Of a stretch of DNA of 22,017 bases, positions 9,801 to 16,476 are shown one piece after another; positions within the stretch are counted from its first letter, which is position 1, and each line of letters begins with the position of its first letter. Under the pieces are notes generated by a model. The model was not told the DNA's origin. It worked only from the letters and a program-made list of their open reading frames with translations, and did no database searches. The translations under genes and the position numbers were made by a program. The stretch is from Amoebophrya sp. AT5.2 (lineage: Eukaryota > Sar > Dinophyceae > Syndiniales > Amoebophryaceae): assembly GCA_005223375.1 (NCBI GenBank), contig RXOD01004457.1, forward strand, positions 1 through 22,017, written 5' to 3'.

Positions 9801-12800
9801 CATGAACGACCAACCTTCTGCTCGAGCACCAGACCAATACGTGGAAGAAGCCGTGGCAACCACGAAGCGCAAGCTTTCGGAGGGGTCAACATTCGTCGTG
9901 GACGCGATGGATGATGTGCATCAGGTGGATCGCCTACCCGAGGGCGTCGACGTGATCGACCTCATCGTGCAGCAAGCTCGAAGAACCCCCCACAAGACCG
10001 CCATTTCCCTGCCGGGTTGGTGGAACACAAAAGACTTGCTCTCGGAAGTCACCTACGCGGAAATGCTCACGCTCATCCTTGTCCCGAAGGCTGTGCCTGA
10101 AGAAGATGATCACTCTCAATCCGCATTTTTGCAAGCTGTGCCAGAGCACCGGCGACAGCGCGTGGCAAGGTTGAGAAAGTCGGCGCTCGAGATCTTGTTG
10201 GGATCCGGTGGAGTGTCCATTATCCGAGGGGGTGGTCGCAATCGGAGACATCGCGGCAGGAAGTTTGCGCGTTTACAGATGAAGCTGGAAGCCACGCTTC
10301 GGGAGTACCCGCTGCCGTTCGTGGGTGAGTCGGGCGAGCGCGAGGTGGAGATATTCTGCGTTCTGCGCTCGCTGTTTTACATGGGCTACTACGTTCCTCT
10401 GCCGAAGGCCGGGGAGGTACCGGAGCACCGCATTCGGGCCATGAAGAGAGCCATCTCGCGGCGCAGTACCAGAAAGGAGCTCTCGAGATCGAAATGTTTC
10501 GGGGCTGTCGTCGAGCCTGGCATCCTTCTACACACGTCCGGGTCCACTGGAAACCCGAAAGCAGTCGCGGTCACAAACCGCAACGTTCTGAGTCATCTGT
10601 GGTACCTGCAAAACAAGTTTCCGCTACAGCCGACCGACTGCGCGCTAAGCTGCATCAGCTGGCAGTGGGTGGCCAGCTTCCCCGAGATCTTTAACCCGAT
10701 CCTCGTAGGCGCGCGCTTGCTCGTATCCGAGTTCGCGAAACTGCCAGAACTCGGATTCTTTCAACATCTTCGAGAAGAGGTGGCTGGAGTGCTTGTTCCC
10801 CATGTTGTAGTTGGCCCCCACCCTCCACCTCCAGTGTCAGTCGCGCAATTTGTGCCCAGTGTCCTCAGCGCGATGGCGGGAGACCGGGTCGACCTGGGGG
10901 AAGGAGCGCCAGCGCTGCGCCGGCTGGTGCTCACCGGAGAGGCGTTCCCGACGCAATTCTTACCTCTCGCTTTCAAGATCGACTGGCTTCTGAACCACTA
11001 CGGCCAGACGGAGGTGTCCGACACAACTACGCTGTGCCAAATCCGTCCCGGCGACGTGGACGAATATTCGTCCGGGAGGTTAGGCGTGGTCCCGCTGGGG
11101 AGGCCGACGGCGTACCGCCGTTGCGAATACGCGGCAGCGACGAAGTGGGCGGCCGGCGAGCTGACGACGCAGGGCCCAGGCCTCGGCTACTACCTGCCCT
11201 CGGGCGAAAGCTTGGTGGAAGAATGCCGCGCACGAAGGGTGGATCAAATGAACGCAGAAACGTGGAAAGAGACGGCAGCGCGCAGGCGGCAGTATGTGCG
11301 GCAAAAGCAACTCGCGCGAGCTGAAATAAAAGCACGACAAAATGAAACCAAAACGCTGGGACAAAGTTGCGAGAAAACAGGCTCCGCGAAGAGCTGCAAG
11401 ACCAAGATGCGCGGAATGTCGCCCAGCAAACAATCGACCAGCCCCTGCTCTTTGACCGGTCTGCCGCTGAAGGAGAGTGACGCGCCGCGACATGCGCACG
11501 CTTTAGCCCTGCTCTGTAACCGGTTGCGGCAGGACCCAAGGAACAGATTTGGACCGCTGGCTTTTGCGCTCCAAGCGGAGTGCGGGTCACAGTCATACGT
11601 TCCACAAACTACAGAAACAGGAATGTGTACGAGGACGAACAAAAAATCGCAAGGACCACAATTGGACCGGGTTCGCGACGATGTGGCTTTTCGTCCAAAC
11701 AAGTCAGGTCCGGGTCGCTGCTTCCAGAGCGGCGACATCGTGAAGAAGCGGACCCCTTTGGTCTGTGAGGAGAACGAAAAGGAGGGGGCCAGCAGGCCCA
11801 TGAACTACACTGCTGTAGTGTGCGGAAGTGAGGAGCTTCTCTCTGCAGGCCGTCGGGACAACCAGACCAAGGTGAATGGCATGCGTGTGGATTTGCAGGA
11901 GATCGAGGCGGTCTGCCGTGAATTGTCGAAAGAAGTTGTGTGTCGCATAATCGAAAAAAAGTTGGTGGTTTTTGTCGAGGAAAGCAGTTGTGGCCGCAAT
12001 GAAGGGGTACCGGCAGGCGACGTACTAGTCGTAGGCGACGGCGGCGGTGGCGGACAGGAAGTGCTCTGTCAGCGGTTGAGAGAAGCGTGCGTCCGCAACC
12101 TCCCGCGGGCCTTCGTGCCGACGGCCTTCTTCGTGGTCGACAAATGGCCGCGCTTGGCAACCGGCAAGATTCACAAGGAAGCGCTCGAACGGAGATACAC
12201 CGCTACGCTGCGGGGGCGCAGTACAACCACTTCCACCAGCAGGAGCGGTTCTTTGAATAAGTTGGCGCAACCGGCGCTGCAAGGGAATGAAGCTGCGGCT
12301 GCAGCGCTAACTACCACCTCTGCCGCCTTCGAAGGTGATGCCAGAAACGTTACGAGGACGACTCACAACCACGACCAGAGCAAATGCATCACGCACGCCG
12401 GAGGTGGAGGACGCACACGCCTGAGCGCGGCTTCTTCTTTTACCGGCAGTCGCTTCAGCACGACCAGCACGCGCCACCTTCAGTCCTTTGAAACCGAGGC
12501 CCCGGAAGGTCGTGCCGGCGACAGAGCAGGCTTTCACGAAAGCTACGCGCATTCAGAAAAGTATCAAGAGGTGCTAATCGGTGCCCTGTACCTTTCTGCG
12601 CTGGCGCTGACGCTTGGACCGCTCCGATTTCTGATGGTGCCTTACATCTGGTACTTCCTTGGGCTGCTGCGGAAGTGGGTCTTCAGTTCGCCAGCGCTTC
12701 ACGTGGTCGCCTATGACGTGCTCTGGGAGGGCATCTTTCTACCGCTTGTGGAGTGGCTTACCTCCGAGGACAGGAGGGCCGAGCACGATGCCGGCGCAGC

Positions 12801-15800
12801 ACACGACGAGATCACCAATACGAAGAAACAGGACGCAAAGGCCGGCGCCGCCGCGACCCCAACAACGACGACGCGAAAGGAAATAACCGCGGCCGACATT
12901 GTGCGAGACAGCGGGGAGTGGTTTTTCAAGTACGTGTTCGCATTTTTCCTCCTCCCATCGCTGTGCAGCTTGCACATCTTGGCCGCCGTGACCGCTGTAG
13001 CATACCTGCATGACACTCTGTTGCCGTTTCTCATCTATCCCGCGAGCGAACGCGCGGCCTACTCCGGTCTTACTCTCGGGCCCCCGCTCTGCTACCTGAT
13101 TACGCGGCCGCTCGGCGTTTTCGTGGTTTTCCTCATGGGTTTTCCGTATGTGTTCACTGACGACGCCAGCTTCTCCATCGGGTATTATGTGCTGGACGAG
13201 AACGGTCGCCGAGACGTGCGGAAGGCCTTCGCCTGCAGCTTCGGGGCGTTTTGCGACTGGGTCGAGCAGCGGGATGTCGCCCTCTCGCTTCTCACGAAAC
13301 GAATTCTATCGGCTATGGGATTTCTCGTCGCCGGCGATGTTGACGTGATCACGCCAGAACTTCTGTGGCGAGAGCCGAGCACAGGCTACCAGTGTCCACC
13401 GCGCGTGCCAGGCAACCCCGTGAAAACCCCGCAGTACGACGGCCGCGCCGCGAAGCTGGACCTCGAACCGTGGGAAGACATGGCGCGGTCAATGCTGGCT
13501 GCGTTGGAAGCGAGCGAAAAAGGCACTCGCGCGGACGACGAGGACGAACAAGAAGCGAGGCGCAATACGCCCAAAGAGCGGCTTATCAACTCCATCGCGG
13601 ACAGCATCGTCGCGCCTGTTTCCGGAGCAACAGCAAACGAGAAAAGTAGTGGCCCACTTTTGAGGACACGAAATCGAGACAGCACGGCGCTCGACCGTCG
13701 CACGCCGATACAGGTTTACTTCGACAGTCTGCGTCTAATGCTGTTTGCGAGCAAATTGAACGCCGCGGGACTGAGAGTGCAGATGAGCGACCTCCTGGCA
13801 TGTGGCACCCTCAGCGAAGTTTACCAGCTGGCAGAAATCGCTGACCCGACTCTGTTTACGCACAAGCTCCAAGCCGCAGGAATTGAGGAAACCGAAGAGG
13901 AAGACGAGCAGTTGTCTACTGCTGACGTTGTGGCTCGCGGCCACATTCTCTGTCCCGAAGGAGCTGGCGGGAGCACGCCCACGTCGACGAGGTCTTTATC
14001 GACTCCGAGCACGACGCCGTCGTCGACCTCACCACGACAACGAGAATCGCGAAGCGAGGCCGCGGCGGCAGCTTGTCCTCAATATCTTCCGGCTGCCGAA
14101 ACCATCGCGGCACATCATGCTGCAACGCAGCATCCATATGAACAAGGACGGGCACCATCAGCGTCAGTTGTTTCAATCTTTCGTCAGCGTCAAAGGAAAG
14201 CGGGTGTCCCCTTTGTGGAACTGGAAACGCAACCCAGCGCTAGAAGTTGTAGTAGCTCTTGTAGTGATGATGTCGTCCTCGATAGCGATTTCGAGACTTA
14301 CCCGGCCAGTCTGTTTACCGAGCACCGACGTCTGTACCGCACCGTCGAAAGCGAGGGGTTTCACCGGATCGACGTGCCGTTCACGCTTTGCAACCAGCAG
14401 CCGTGGGACCGCGGCGCGGTCTACGCATCTCTTCTGTTGCTCATCAACCGCCACTCTGGTCTGCGTTTGAGCTACTACGACCCCGGCGAGTTTCTCAAGT
14501 ACATGCAAAGCGCGGCCTCCCATTGCGTCCACACCGTGCCGGCCAGTTCCTCCCTGTCGTGGTGGGCTGGGCTTTTGTCGGGACTTGTTTACACGGGCTG
14601 GGGAAGATGTACGCTGAAACAAGCTGTGGTGCATGTAGAGGATGAACAAAACTTCTACCACGAGGACGAGGATGCGAATGGGACGACCAGCACGAGAACC
14701 ACGCAGATGCAGACGGAGACGCACTTGCGCCCGCTTGTTCGAAGGTGCGCGCAAGCGTTTCGCCGCTACGTTCAGGTGCTGGACTACAGGAACTGCAGTT
14801 GTCGTCCACAGACTGATGCTGGCGGAGACCACGAGCCCGAAGACGCCACGCGGGGACGGCACGCGACGCACTTTCACGACGTTCTCCCGCAGGTCCGGGC
14901 CGTGCTCTACGACTACGACGACGGCGCGGGGGCAAACGTGAAGCACTACATGCGGCTACATTTCAACCACGGCGTTGTGGATGGCGGCTCCGCCAATCCG
15001 CTGCTGCGGGACTTCGCTCACTTTTACAAGCTTGTCGTCGAGACACGAGCGGGAAATTACGGAGGATCATTTTTAGGCCCCGACGGAGGGGGCACCAGCG
15101 ACGCAGATTCCGTCCATGACAGCGTCAACGACTGCTCCAGTTCGGACAAGAGTGCAGCCAGGAGCAGCTCCTGTGCTAGTAGTCCGGTCGTGATAGACCC
15201 GCGCGAAGATGTGCGCCGGATGATTGCGGGGGTGCGCGAAAGGCTGACGCGGTGGCTACATGATGGAACCGGTGGAAGTGGCAAGACACAGAAAAAGCTG
15301 AACAGAATCGTAGAAGATAAGGTCGAGGACAATTCAAATTCTAGTGCACAGGAGCAGCGCGAAGAGGAGCCCAAGCCAATTCTTGCACAAGGCCGAAGGG
15401 AACGCGACCAGCTCGATGCTCCCGACGGCGGTGGTAGAGACGAGCGAGACCGCGCTGGCAGTGAGCACAGCCTCTCCCTGCTGAGCCGCAATGCGATGGC
15501 AGTGGCCGAGCGCCGTTTGCGAGGCCCGCTTCTGCTTCGGAGCCGCGTGAGCGGGCACGACCTGATGCCGTGGGTAGAGTGTTCCAAGCGCCTCGAAGAC
15601 TTCGAGTATTGGTTGGAGTTCTCTCCGCGGCTGTTTCTGCCCTACCTCGCGCGCAAGTACCGGGTGACCCTGGACAACGTCGTGCTGGGCCTGTTCGCGG
15701 TGGCGGCGTTTCGGTTTCTGCACCTCTCCCCCAGCTACCGCACGCACGTTCAGAAGCTGGCACCCTTTTGCTCCGGGAACTTTTTGGACACGTTCCGCGT

Positions 15801-16449
15801 CCAGGTGGTCGCTCCGTTGCGCGACGACGCGGGGGACGCGGACCTGGTCGCCAACCTGGTCTCGCAGCGCATTCTCCGGCTGCGGTTCGCGGGCAGCGCC
15901 ACGGTGGAGGACGCGTTCCGTCTGGTGGTGGACAAGGTGCGGCGGCGCGACTGGGAGACCGCGAACTCGCTGGAGCGGTGCGTCCACATCAACCTGCGCT
16001 CCTCCGTGCGCGACACCGGGGAAAAAACCATCTCGCAGGAGTTCCAGTACCCGGCCCGGGCCACGCGCGCCGCGGCCGGGAACGTGCGACGAAAGGGCTC
16101 GCGGTACCCGAACGAGTACCCGCTGAAGCTGATGATCGACCAACTCTCCGACGAGTACGACTACGTGGCGTGGGTGCGGTCGTGGGAGTGTCTCTTCCCG
16201 GGCAAGTGCGGCGGCGAAGTTTTCCACGACCTGCTAGAAGACTCGATCTGGGCGCTCCTGCGGCCCCCGACTGGATCGCGAAGACTGGTGCGCGACGATC
16301 CGCTACGCGATCCGATGGCCGGCGCAGAGGGAGGCTTAGTCGCGCAGCGGGAAAGGTACAACCCGCGCGCGTTCGCCTACCGGCCAATAGAAAGCCGGGC
16401 CGAGACGCATGCGAGCCTGCAACACCTAGGAAAGGCTAACTACAACTAG
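4789..16449 (+). CDS. membrane-embedded bimodular NRPS-like megasynthase, 3886 aa, single exon
   Basis: Giant uninterrupted frame. The start ATG is fixed by an in-frame TGA 12 nt upstream (4777-4779); the stop is TAG at 16447-16449. Domain order as I read it: A1 (about 1-690), T1 (693-765, Ser726), C1 (794-1324), a stretch resembling the C-terminal half of another condensation domain (about 1445-1665), A2 (1717-2470), a hydrophobic membrane block (2592-2789) with a short tail resembling Pls-type terminal domains (2835-2862), T2 (2930-3016, Ser2980), and C2 (3171-3825). Long acidic, Ser-rich or basic insertions separate or interrupt domains, a common eukaryotic habit. There is no thioesterase, reductase or epimerase. 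By family knowledge the A domains adenylate carboxylic acids, carriers hold them as phosphopantetheine thioesters, and C domains join them; a two-unit product or transfer to an outside acceptor is inference. No companion biosynthetic genes adjoin. It might also be described as a Pls-like (epsilon-poly-lysine synthetase-like) membrane NRPS, but the layout differs. Confidence 0.85.
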   Translation: MVAASIDAIAAEFPDRTAVELVSLNPGAGGAAVFVELEAKTSESQTFAQIRETSLKIAHSLAFRHDRHDNKEGSHIFTSVANDDEDAAALILDNPQAVVVASWLPRGALWYALYVACDRLGVVFLALDPSNVEWSARAAKAAQPQILVVPGDDEIKVHADEHDGRSRAPSAPEDAGVESSGLSRILAACSERVEVVLLDSSGMFDVNLLRRAPSTSTSSSCSASLSRNKFQMNYHTDLEKFSRSRAGAASEITCLCATGGTTSSGPAGGRIKIARCTRAMVQSELRNYPRLFAKAKVGLDEDHEERVLQPSALAWGAAVFGQINLALAVKGTLVIPPLELLADSFILEKLKITIAGLTPSVWDRVRVPRCLRVAISWGEACRKKVVLSAPGKQPVFLDLLLATEYWLSFYRTEVSDPFACICNEADLRWRVSPDERKGKSAPLEVSGSAVFRGYLENKDDFARCLGGGRGGGARAGESASSAGGRRSDSEALVVLADVEGAGAADTDAVTKMVEESQAQSDGDDEEDAQWFRTGDAVSLVYGGSRAQRRPGAPPEENRLAAAGALSVRDRAFYYVGRCTPAAGSSQHEHGAAVSCVTKVRGGSWVDFGAALEAVREETLDAAVFENRLLCVVPRTASDILPLRRKVRGVPLRFVSEIPRSAVTSKVSETKLREQLAREDRFEAEDEVAGRSGPTLFSFLKIVADVLDLPTGAVNPDLTFSEHGGTSAAAIELLSFANLQGVVLSLTHLLGARSGSLRSVFDDQFSSTGESRSGFPFVNTPGVESVHEGESRARFFRPTVAQESFLQLDIFLAAPQTRVSSDAPPGVHPHSDSAGASSSAAPLRGQKSHEPAAECCALLQTAVRAKSGDAASWRQKLSRLVQRHDAFQVAPVVLAGECFWRKTDAPPSDAEASSYIQQRRVLVAPVDADHEATDAENIESGRGGPIMLQIMREDRALGFETDAHPWRITLIEMNPAAGTSQENTATSEVWILFSMSHALCDQWGMMRILDDLARRAMVQDFAEVDPFLSSSAKRRDVDGALVFPSRSRAFEDFCLLEAEARANGLHRAQRFWARHFDQARTMCSGVIELDNRPGSLFRPEEEPTRTRRRPDGSIIAPSVDERDVYADRITTTTWQSFDSSSLQSTAAGWFQLAGEVGANNSNPPNALDAPSRSSLLHLLCQIAVGPSRSLLHLFAMSGVVGMSLRAAPLWLPFVAGVTSVSELARRTDATLREAMEHAFLSWREIRACAGFSPGAPLYSAVVVCHNRSTESWQSSHLEPFLESEMPTYDIAFEFSSTKFRVRARDRATALGLHRRLGTLLELMAGGRDERQADERSLFAPSSSADHDDTVSEFLARAGPWGKMFLRDSCGSSSVSCPEQGPGGFEVLTLPTDRGMGGVSSSGSSTTTRSPTPEIVTEADAEKRVARNEMQVIDPRKRDEDTHDLALSARLLKAFYSACASMVYQDPKQPVTLAIGVAQAVEQLEDETAPDITKTAFSSSSASITRARRHVAVVPYGRCGRTSGEQPASASEAELPDGPVNTDEEDADAPALGPVAVVVETERESLDVEKELLALPDSLWQWQRWYDLNSRSDHAELPSSFSVVFAPTKELHDAVVITTNDDEDAGGPAEQSVVCFCAETGKLTYPDRVYSKSRMQALAAGIRHALGQRAEDHMNDQPSARAPDQYVEEAVATTKRKLSEGSTFVVDAMDDVHQVDRLPEGVDVIDLIVQQARRTPHKTAISLPGWWNTKDLLSEVTYAEMLTLILVPKAVPEEDDHSQSAFLQAVPEHRRQRVARLRKSALEILLGSGGVSIIRGGGRNRRHRGRKFARLQMKLEATLREYPLPFVGESGEREVEIFCVLRSLFYMGYYVPLPKAGEVPEHRIRAMKRAISRRSTRKELSRSKCFGAVVEPGILLHTSGSTGNPKAVAVTNRNVLSHLWYLQNKFPLQPTDCALSCISWQWVASFPEIFNPILVGARLLVSEFAKLPELGFFQHLREEVAGVLVPHVVVGPHPPPPVSVAQFVPSVLSAMAGDRVDLGEGAPALRRLVLTGEAFPTQFLPLAFKIDWLLNHYGQTEVSDTTTLCQIRPGDVDEYSSGRLGVVPLGRPTAYRRCEYAAATKWAAGELTTQGPGLGYYLPSGESLVEECRARRVDQMNAETWKETAARRRQYVRQKQLARAEIKARQNETKTLGQSCEKTGSAKSCKTKMRGMSPSKQSTSPCSLTGLPLKESDAPRHAHALALLCNRLRQDPRNRFGPLAFALQAECGSQSYVPQTTETGMCTRTNKKSQGPQLDRVRDDVAFRPNKSGPGRCFQSGDIVKKRTPLVCEENEKEGASRPMNYTAVVCGSEELLSAGRRDNQTKVNGMRVDLQEIEAVCRELSKEVVCRIIEKKLVVFVEESSCGRNEGVPAGDVLVVGDGGGGGQEVLCQRLREACVRNLPRAFVPTAFFVVDKWPRLATGKIHKEALERRYTATLRGRSTTTSTSRSGSLNKLAQPALQGNEAAAAALTTTSAAFEGDARNVTRTTHNHDQSKCITHAGGGGRTRLSAASSFTGSRFSTTSTRHLQSFETEAPEGRAGDRAGFHESYAHSEKYQEVLIGALYLSALALTLGPLRFLMVPYIWYFLGLLRKWVFSSPALHVVAYDVLWEGIFLPLVEWLTSEDRRAEHDAGAAHDEITNTKKQDAKAGAAATPTTTTRKEITAADIVRDSGEWFFKYVFAFFLLPSLCSLHILAAVTAVAYLHDTLLPFLIYPASERAAYSGLTLGPPLCYLITRPLGVFVVFLMGFPYVFTDDASFSIGYYVLDENGRRDVRKAFACSFGAFCDWVEQRDVALSLLTKRILSAMGFLVAGDVDVITPELLWREPSTGYQCPPRVPGNPVKTPQYDGRAAKLDLEPWEDMARSMLAALEASEKGTRADDEDEQEARRNTPKERLINSIADSIVAPVSGATANEKSSGPLLRTRNRDSTALDRRTPIQVYFDSLRLMLFASKLNAAGLRVQMSDLLACGTLSEVYQLAEIADPTLFTHKLQAAGIEETEEEDEQLSTADVVARGHILCPEGAGGSTPTSTRSLSTPSTTPSSTSPRQRESRSEAAAAACPQYLPAAETIAAHHAATQHPYEQGRAPSASVVSIFRQRQRKAGVPFVELETQPSARSCSSSCSDDVVLDSDFETYPASLFTEHRRLYRTVESEGFHRIDVPFTLCNQQPWDRGAVYASLLLLINRHSGLRLSYYDPGEFLKYMQSAASHCVHTVPASSSLSWWAGLLSGLVYTGWGRCTLKQAVVHVEDEQNFYHEDEDANGTTSTRTTQMQTETHLRPLVRRCAQAFRRYVQVLDYRNCSCRPQTDAGGDHEPEDATRGRHATHFHDVLPQVRAVLYDYDDGAGANVKHYMRLHFNHGVVDGGSANPLLRDFAHFYKLVVETRAGNYGGSFLGPDGGGTSDADSVHDSVNDCSSSDKSAARSSSCASSPVVIDPREDVRRMIAGVRERLTRWLHDGTGGSGKTQKKLNRIVEDKVEDNSNSSAQEQREEEPKPILAQGRRERDQLDAPDGGGRDERDRAGSEHSLSLLSRNAMAVAERRLRGPLLLRSRVSGHDLMPWVECSKRLEDFEYWLEFSPRLFLPYLARKYRVTLDNVVLGLFAVAAFRFLHLSPSYRTHVQKLAPFCSGNFLDTFRVQVVAPLRDDAGDADLVANLVSQRILRLRFAGSATVEDAFRLVVDKVRRRDWETANSLERCVHINLRSSVRDTGEKTISQEFQYPARATRAAAGNVRRKGSRYPNEYPLKLMIDQLSDEYDYVAWVRSWECLFPGKCGGEVFHDLLEDSIWALLRPPTGSRRLVRDDPLRDPMAGAEGGLVAQRERYNPRAFAYRPIESRAETHASLQHLGKANYN
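5496..5520. repeat. short hairpin in the A1 coding region
   Basis: A 9-bp perfect inverted repeat, GGATCTGGA at 5496-5504 and TCCAGATCC at 5512-5520, with a 7-nt spacer; one further G-T pair can extend it. It encodes part of an apparently unstructured linker in A1. Confidence 0.7.
6865..7083 (+). other. carrier domain T1 of the megasynthase
   Basis: A helix-loop-helix carrier about 73 residues long. It starts with LFSFLKIVADVLDL and carries HGGTSAAAIELL; Ser726 is the predicted phosphopantetheine attachment site in a GG-T-S version of the usual GG-D/H-S motif. It directly follows the A1 C-terminal lysine region, so A1-T1 forms a loading module with no condensation domain before it. Length and motif spacing are normal. 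Confidence 0.8.
7092..7171. repeat. near-perfect 31-bp inverted repeat (hairpin) inside the coding sequence
   Basis: The arms 7092-7122 and 7141-7171 are reverse complements at 30 of 31 positions, with an 18-nt loop (7123-7140). The single mismatch is the 14th base inward from 7093. The repeat encodes the linker between T1 and C1 (about residues 769-795). The frame is kept through both arms and the loop. Confidence 0.95.
7168..8760 (+). other. condensation domain C1 of the megasynthase
   Basis: It begins FRPTVAQESF (matching the usual S-x-AQ-x-x-L opening) and contains LVQRHDAFQ, a form of the early RHxxLR motif. The catalytic HHxxxDG motif is present as S-H996-ALC-D1000-Q: the second His and the Asp are kept, while the first His is Ser and the Gly is Gln. 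The second half contains FVAGVTSVSELARRTDATLREAMEH-like structure and ends near LGTLLELM at 1324. The fold is convincing; the motif is degenerate but could still be catalytic. Confidence 0.7.
9121..9783 (+). other. possible orphan C-terminal half of a condensation domain
   Basis: Between C1 and A2, residues about 1445-1665 contain LSARLLKAFYSACASMVY, then a variable loop, then SFSVVFAPTKEL and a terminal helix MQALAAGIRHALG. This order and spacing resemble the second half of a condensation domain, yet C1 already has its own C-terminal half and no HHxxxDG precedes this piece. It may be a relic of a lost module or a structural spacer. The resemblance is judged by eye only. Confidence 0.35.
9937..12198 (+). 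other. adenylation domain A2 of the megasynthase
   Basis: This is the more canonical A domain. A2 core reads MGYYVPLPKAG; A3 is HTSGSTGNPKAV (1915-1926); A5 is NHYGQTE (2069-2075); A7 is QSGD (Asp2316); A8 is GRRDNQTKVNGMRVDL from 2354; A10 is TGKIHKEAL with Lys2460. The A4 segment reads WVASFPEIF, where the usual FDxSxxEIF Asp is Val1961. A Lys/Arg/Gln-rich insertion of about 170 residues (2138-2308) separates A6 from A7. Every catalytic element for adenylation is present, so it is probably active on a substrate without a standard alpha-amino group. Confidence 0.8.
12562..13374 (+). other. membrane block between A2 and T2 of the megasynthase
   Basis: Strongly hydrophobic runs at residues about 2595-2627, 2715-2750 and 2761-2789, plus a weaker one at 2636-2657, are separated by a charged Lys/Glu/Ala linker. 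I expect four or five membrane passes; the count and topology are uncertain. It is followed at 2835-2862 by LTKRILSAMGFLVAGDVDV and ITPELLWREP, which resembles the point in Pls-type terminal domains where a membrane segment leads into left-handed beta-helix repeats (GxxIGxxVxIDTPxxTEPDL). The helix repeats themselves are absent. For T2 to meet A2 on the same side, an even number of passes is required. Confidence 0.6.
13576..13836 (+). other. carrier domain T2 of the megasynthase (divergent)
   Basis: The helix-1 region ERLINSIADSIV is followed by a short basic insertion and VYFDSLRLMLFASKL, then LSEVYQLAEI. Ser2980 in F-D-S-L is the predicted phosphopantetheine site. The two glycines that normally precede it are missing. 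Spacing after the serine is typical. It follows the membrane block and precedes C2. Confidence 0.6.
14299..16263 (+). other. terminal condensation domain C2 of the megasynthase
   Basis: It opens with LFTEHRRLYR, then LLLINRHSGLRLSYYD (the RHxxLR motif) and the active-site motif N-H3394-GVV-D3398-G, which keeps the catalytic His, the Asp and the Gly. The second half includes VTLDNVVLGLFAVAAFRFL and ends near IWALLRPP. A Ser/Asp/Glu-rich insertion (about 3430-3590) splits the two halves. It is the last domain; only a short basic tail follows. In fungal NRPSs a terminal C domain releases the product by cyclisation, and elsewhere free C domains move the acyl chain to an outside amine or alcohol. 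Which applies here is not visible. Confidence 0.75.
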
Positions 16450-16476
16450 GAAGGTAGGACTAACAGCATAGTTGTA
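16441..16476. repeat. stem-loop over the megasynthase stop codon
   Basis: TACAACTA at 16441-16448 and TAGTTGTA at 16469-16476 are perfect reverse complements with a 20-nt loop. The stop codon TAG (16447-16449) lies at the end of the left arm. A role in 3' end formation or mRNA stability is possible but not shown. Confidence 0.5.

Noticed and set aside
15334..16227. Minus-strand open frame of 297 codons opposite C2
   Set aside because: Composition is Arg/Val/Gln-biased and mirrors the sense codons; the + strand frame carries the condensation domain features.
15570..16439. + strand open frame of 289 codons in another frame over C2
   Set aside because: Gly/Arg/Ala-rich sequence with no motifs; the megasynthase frame continues through it with clear domain structure.
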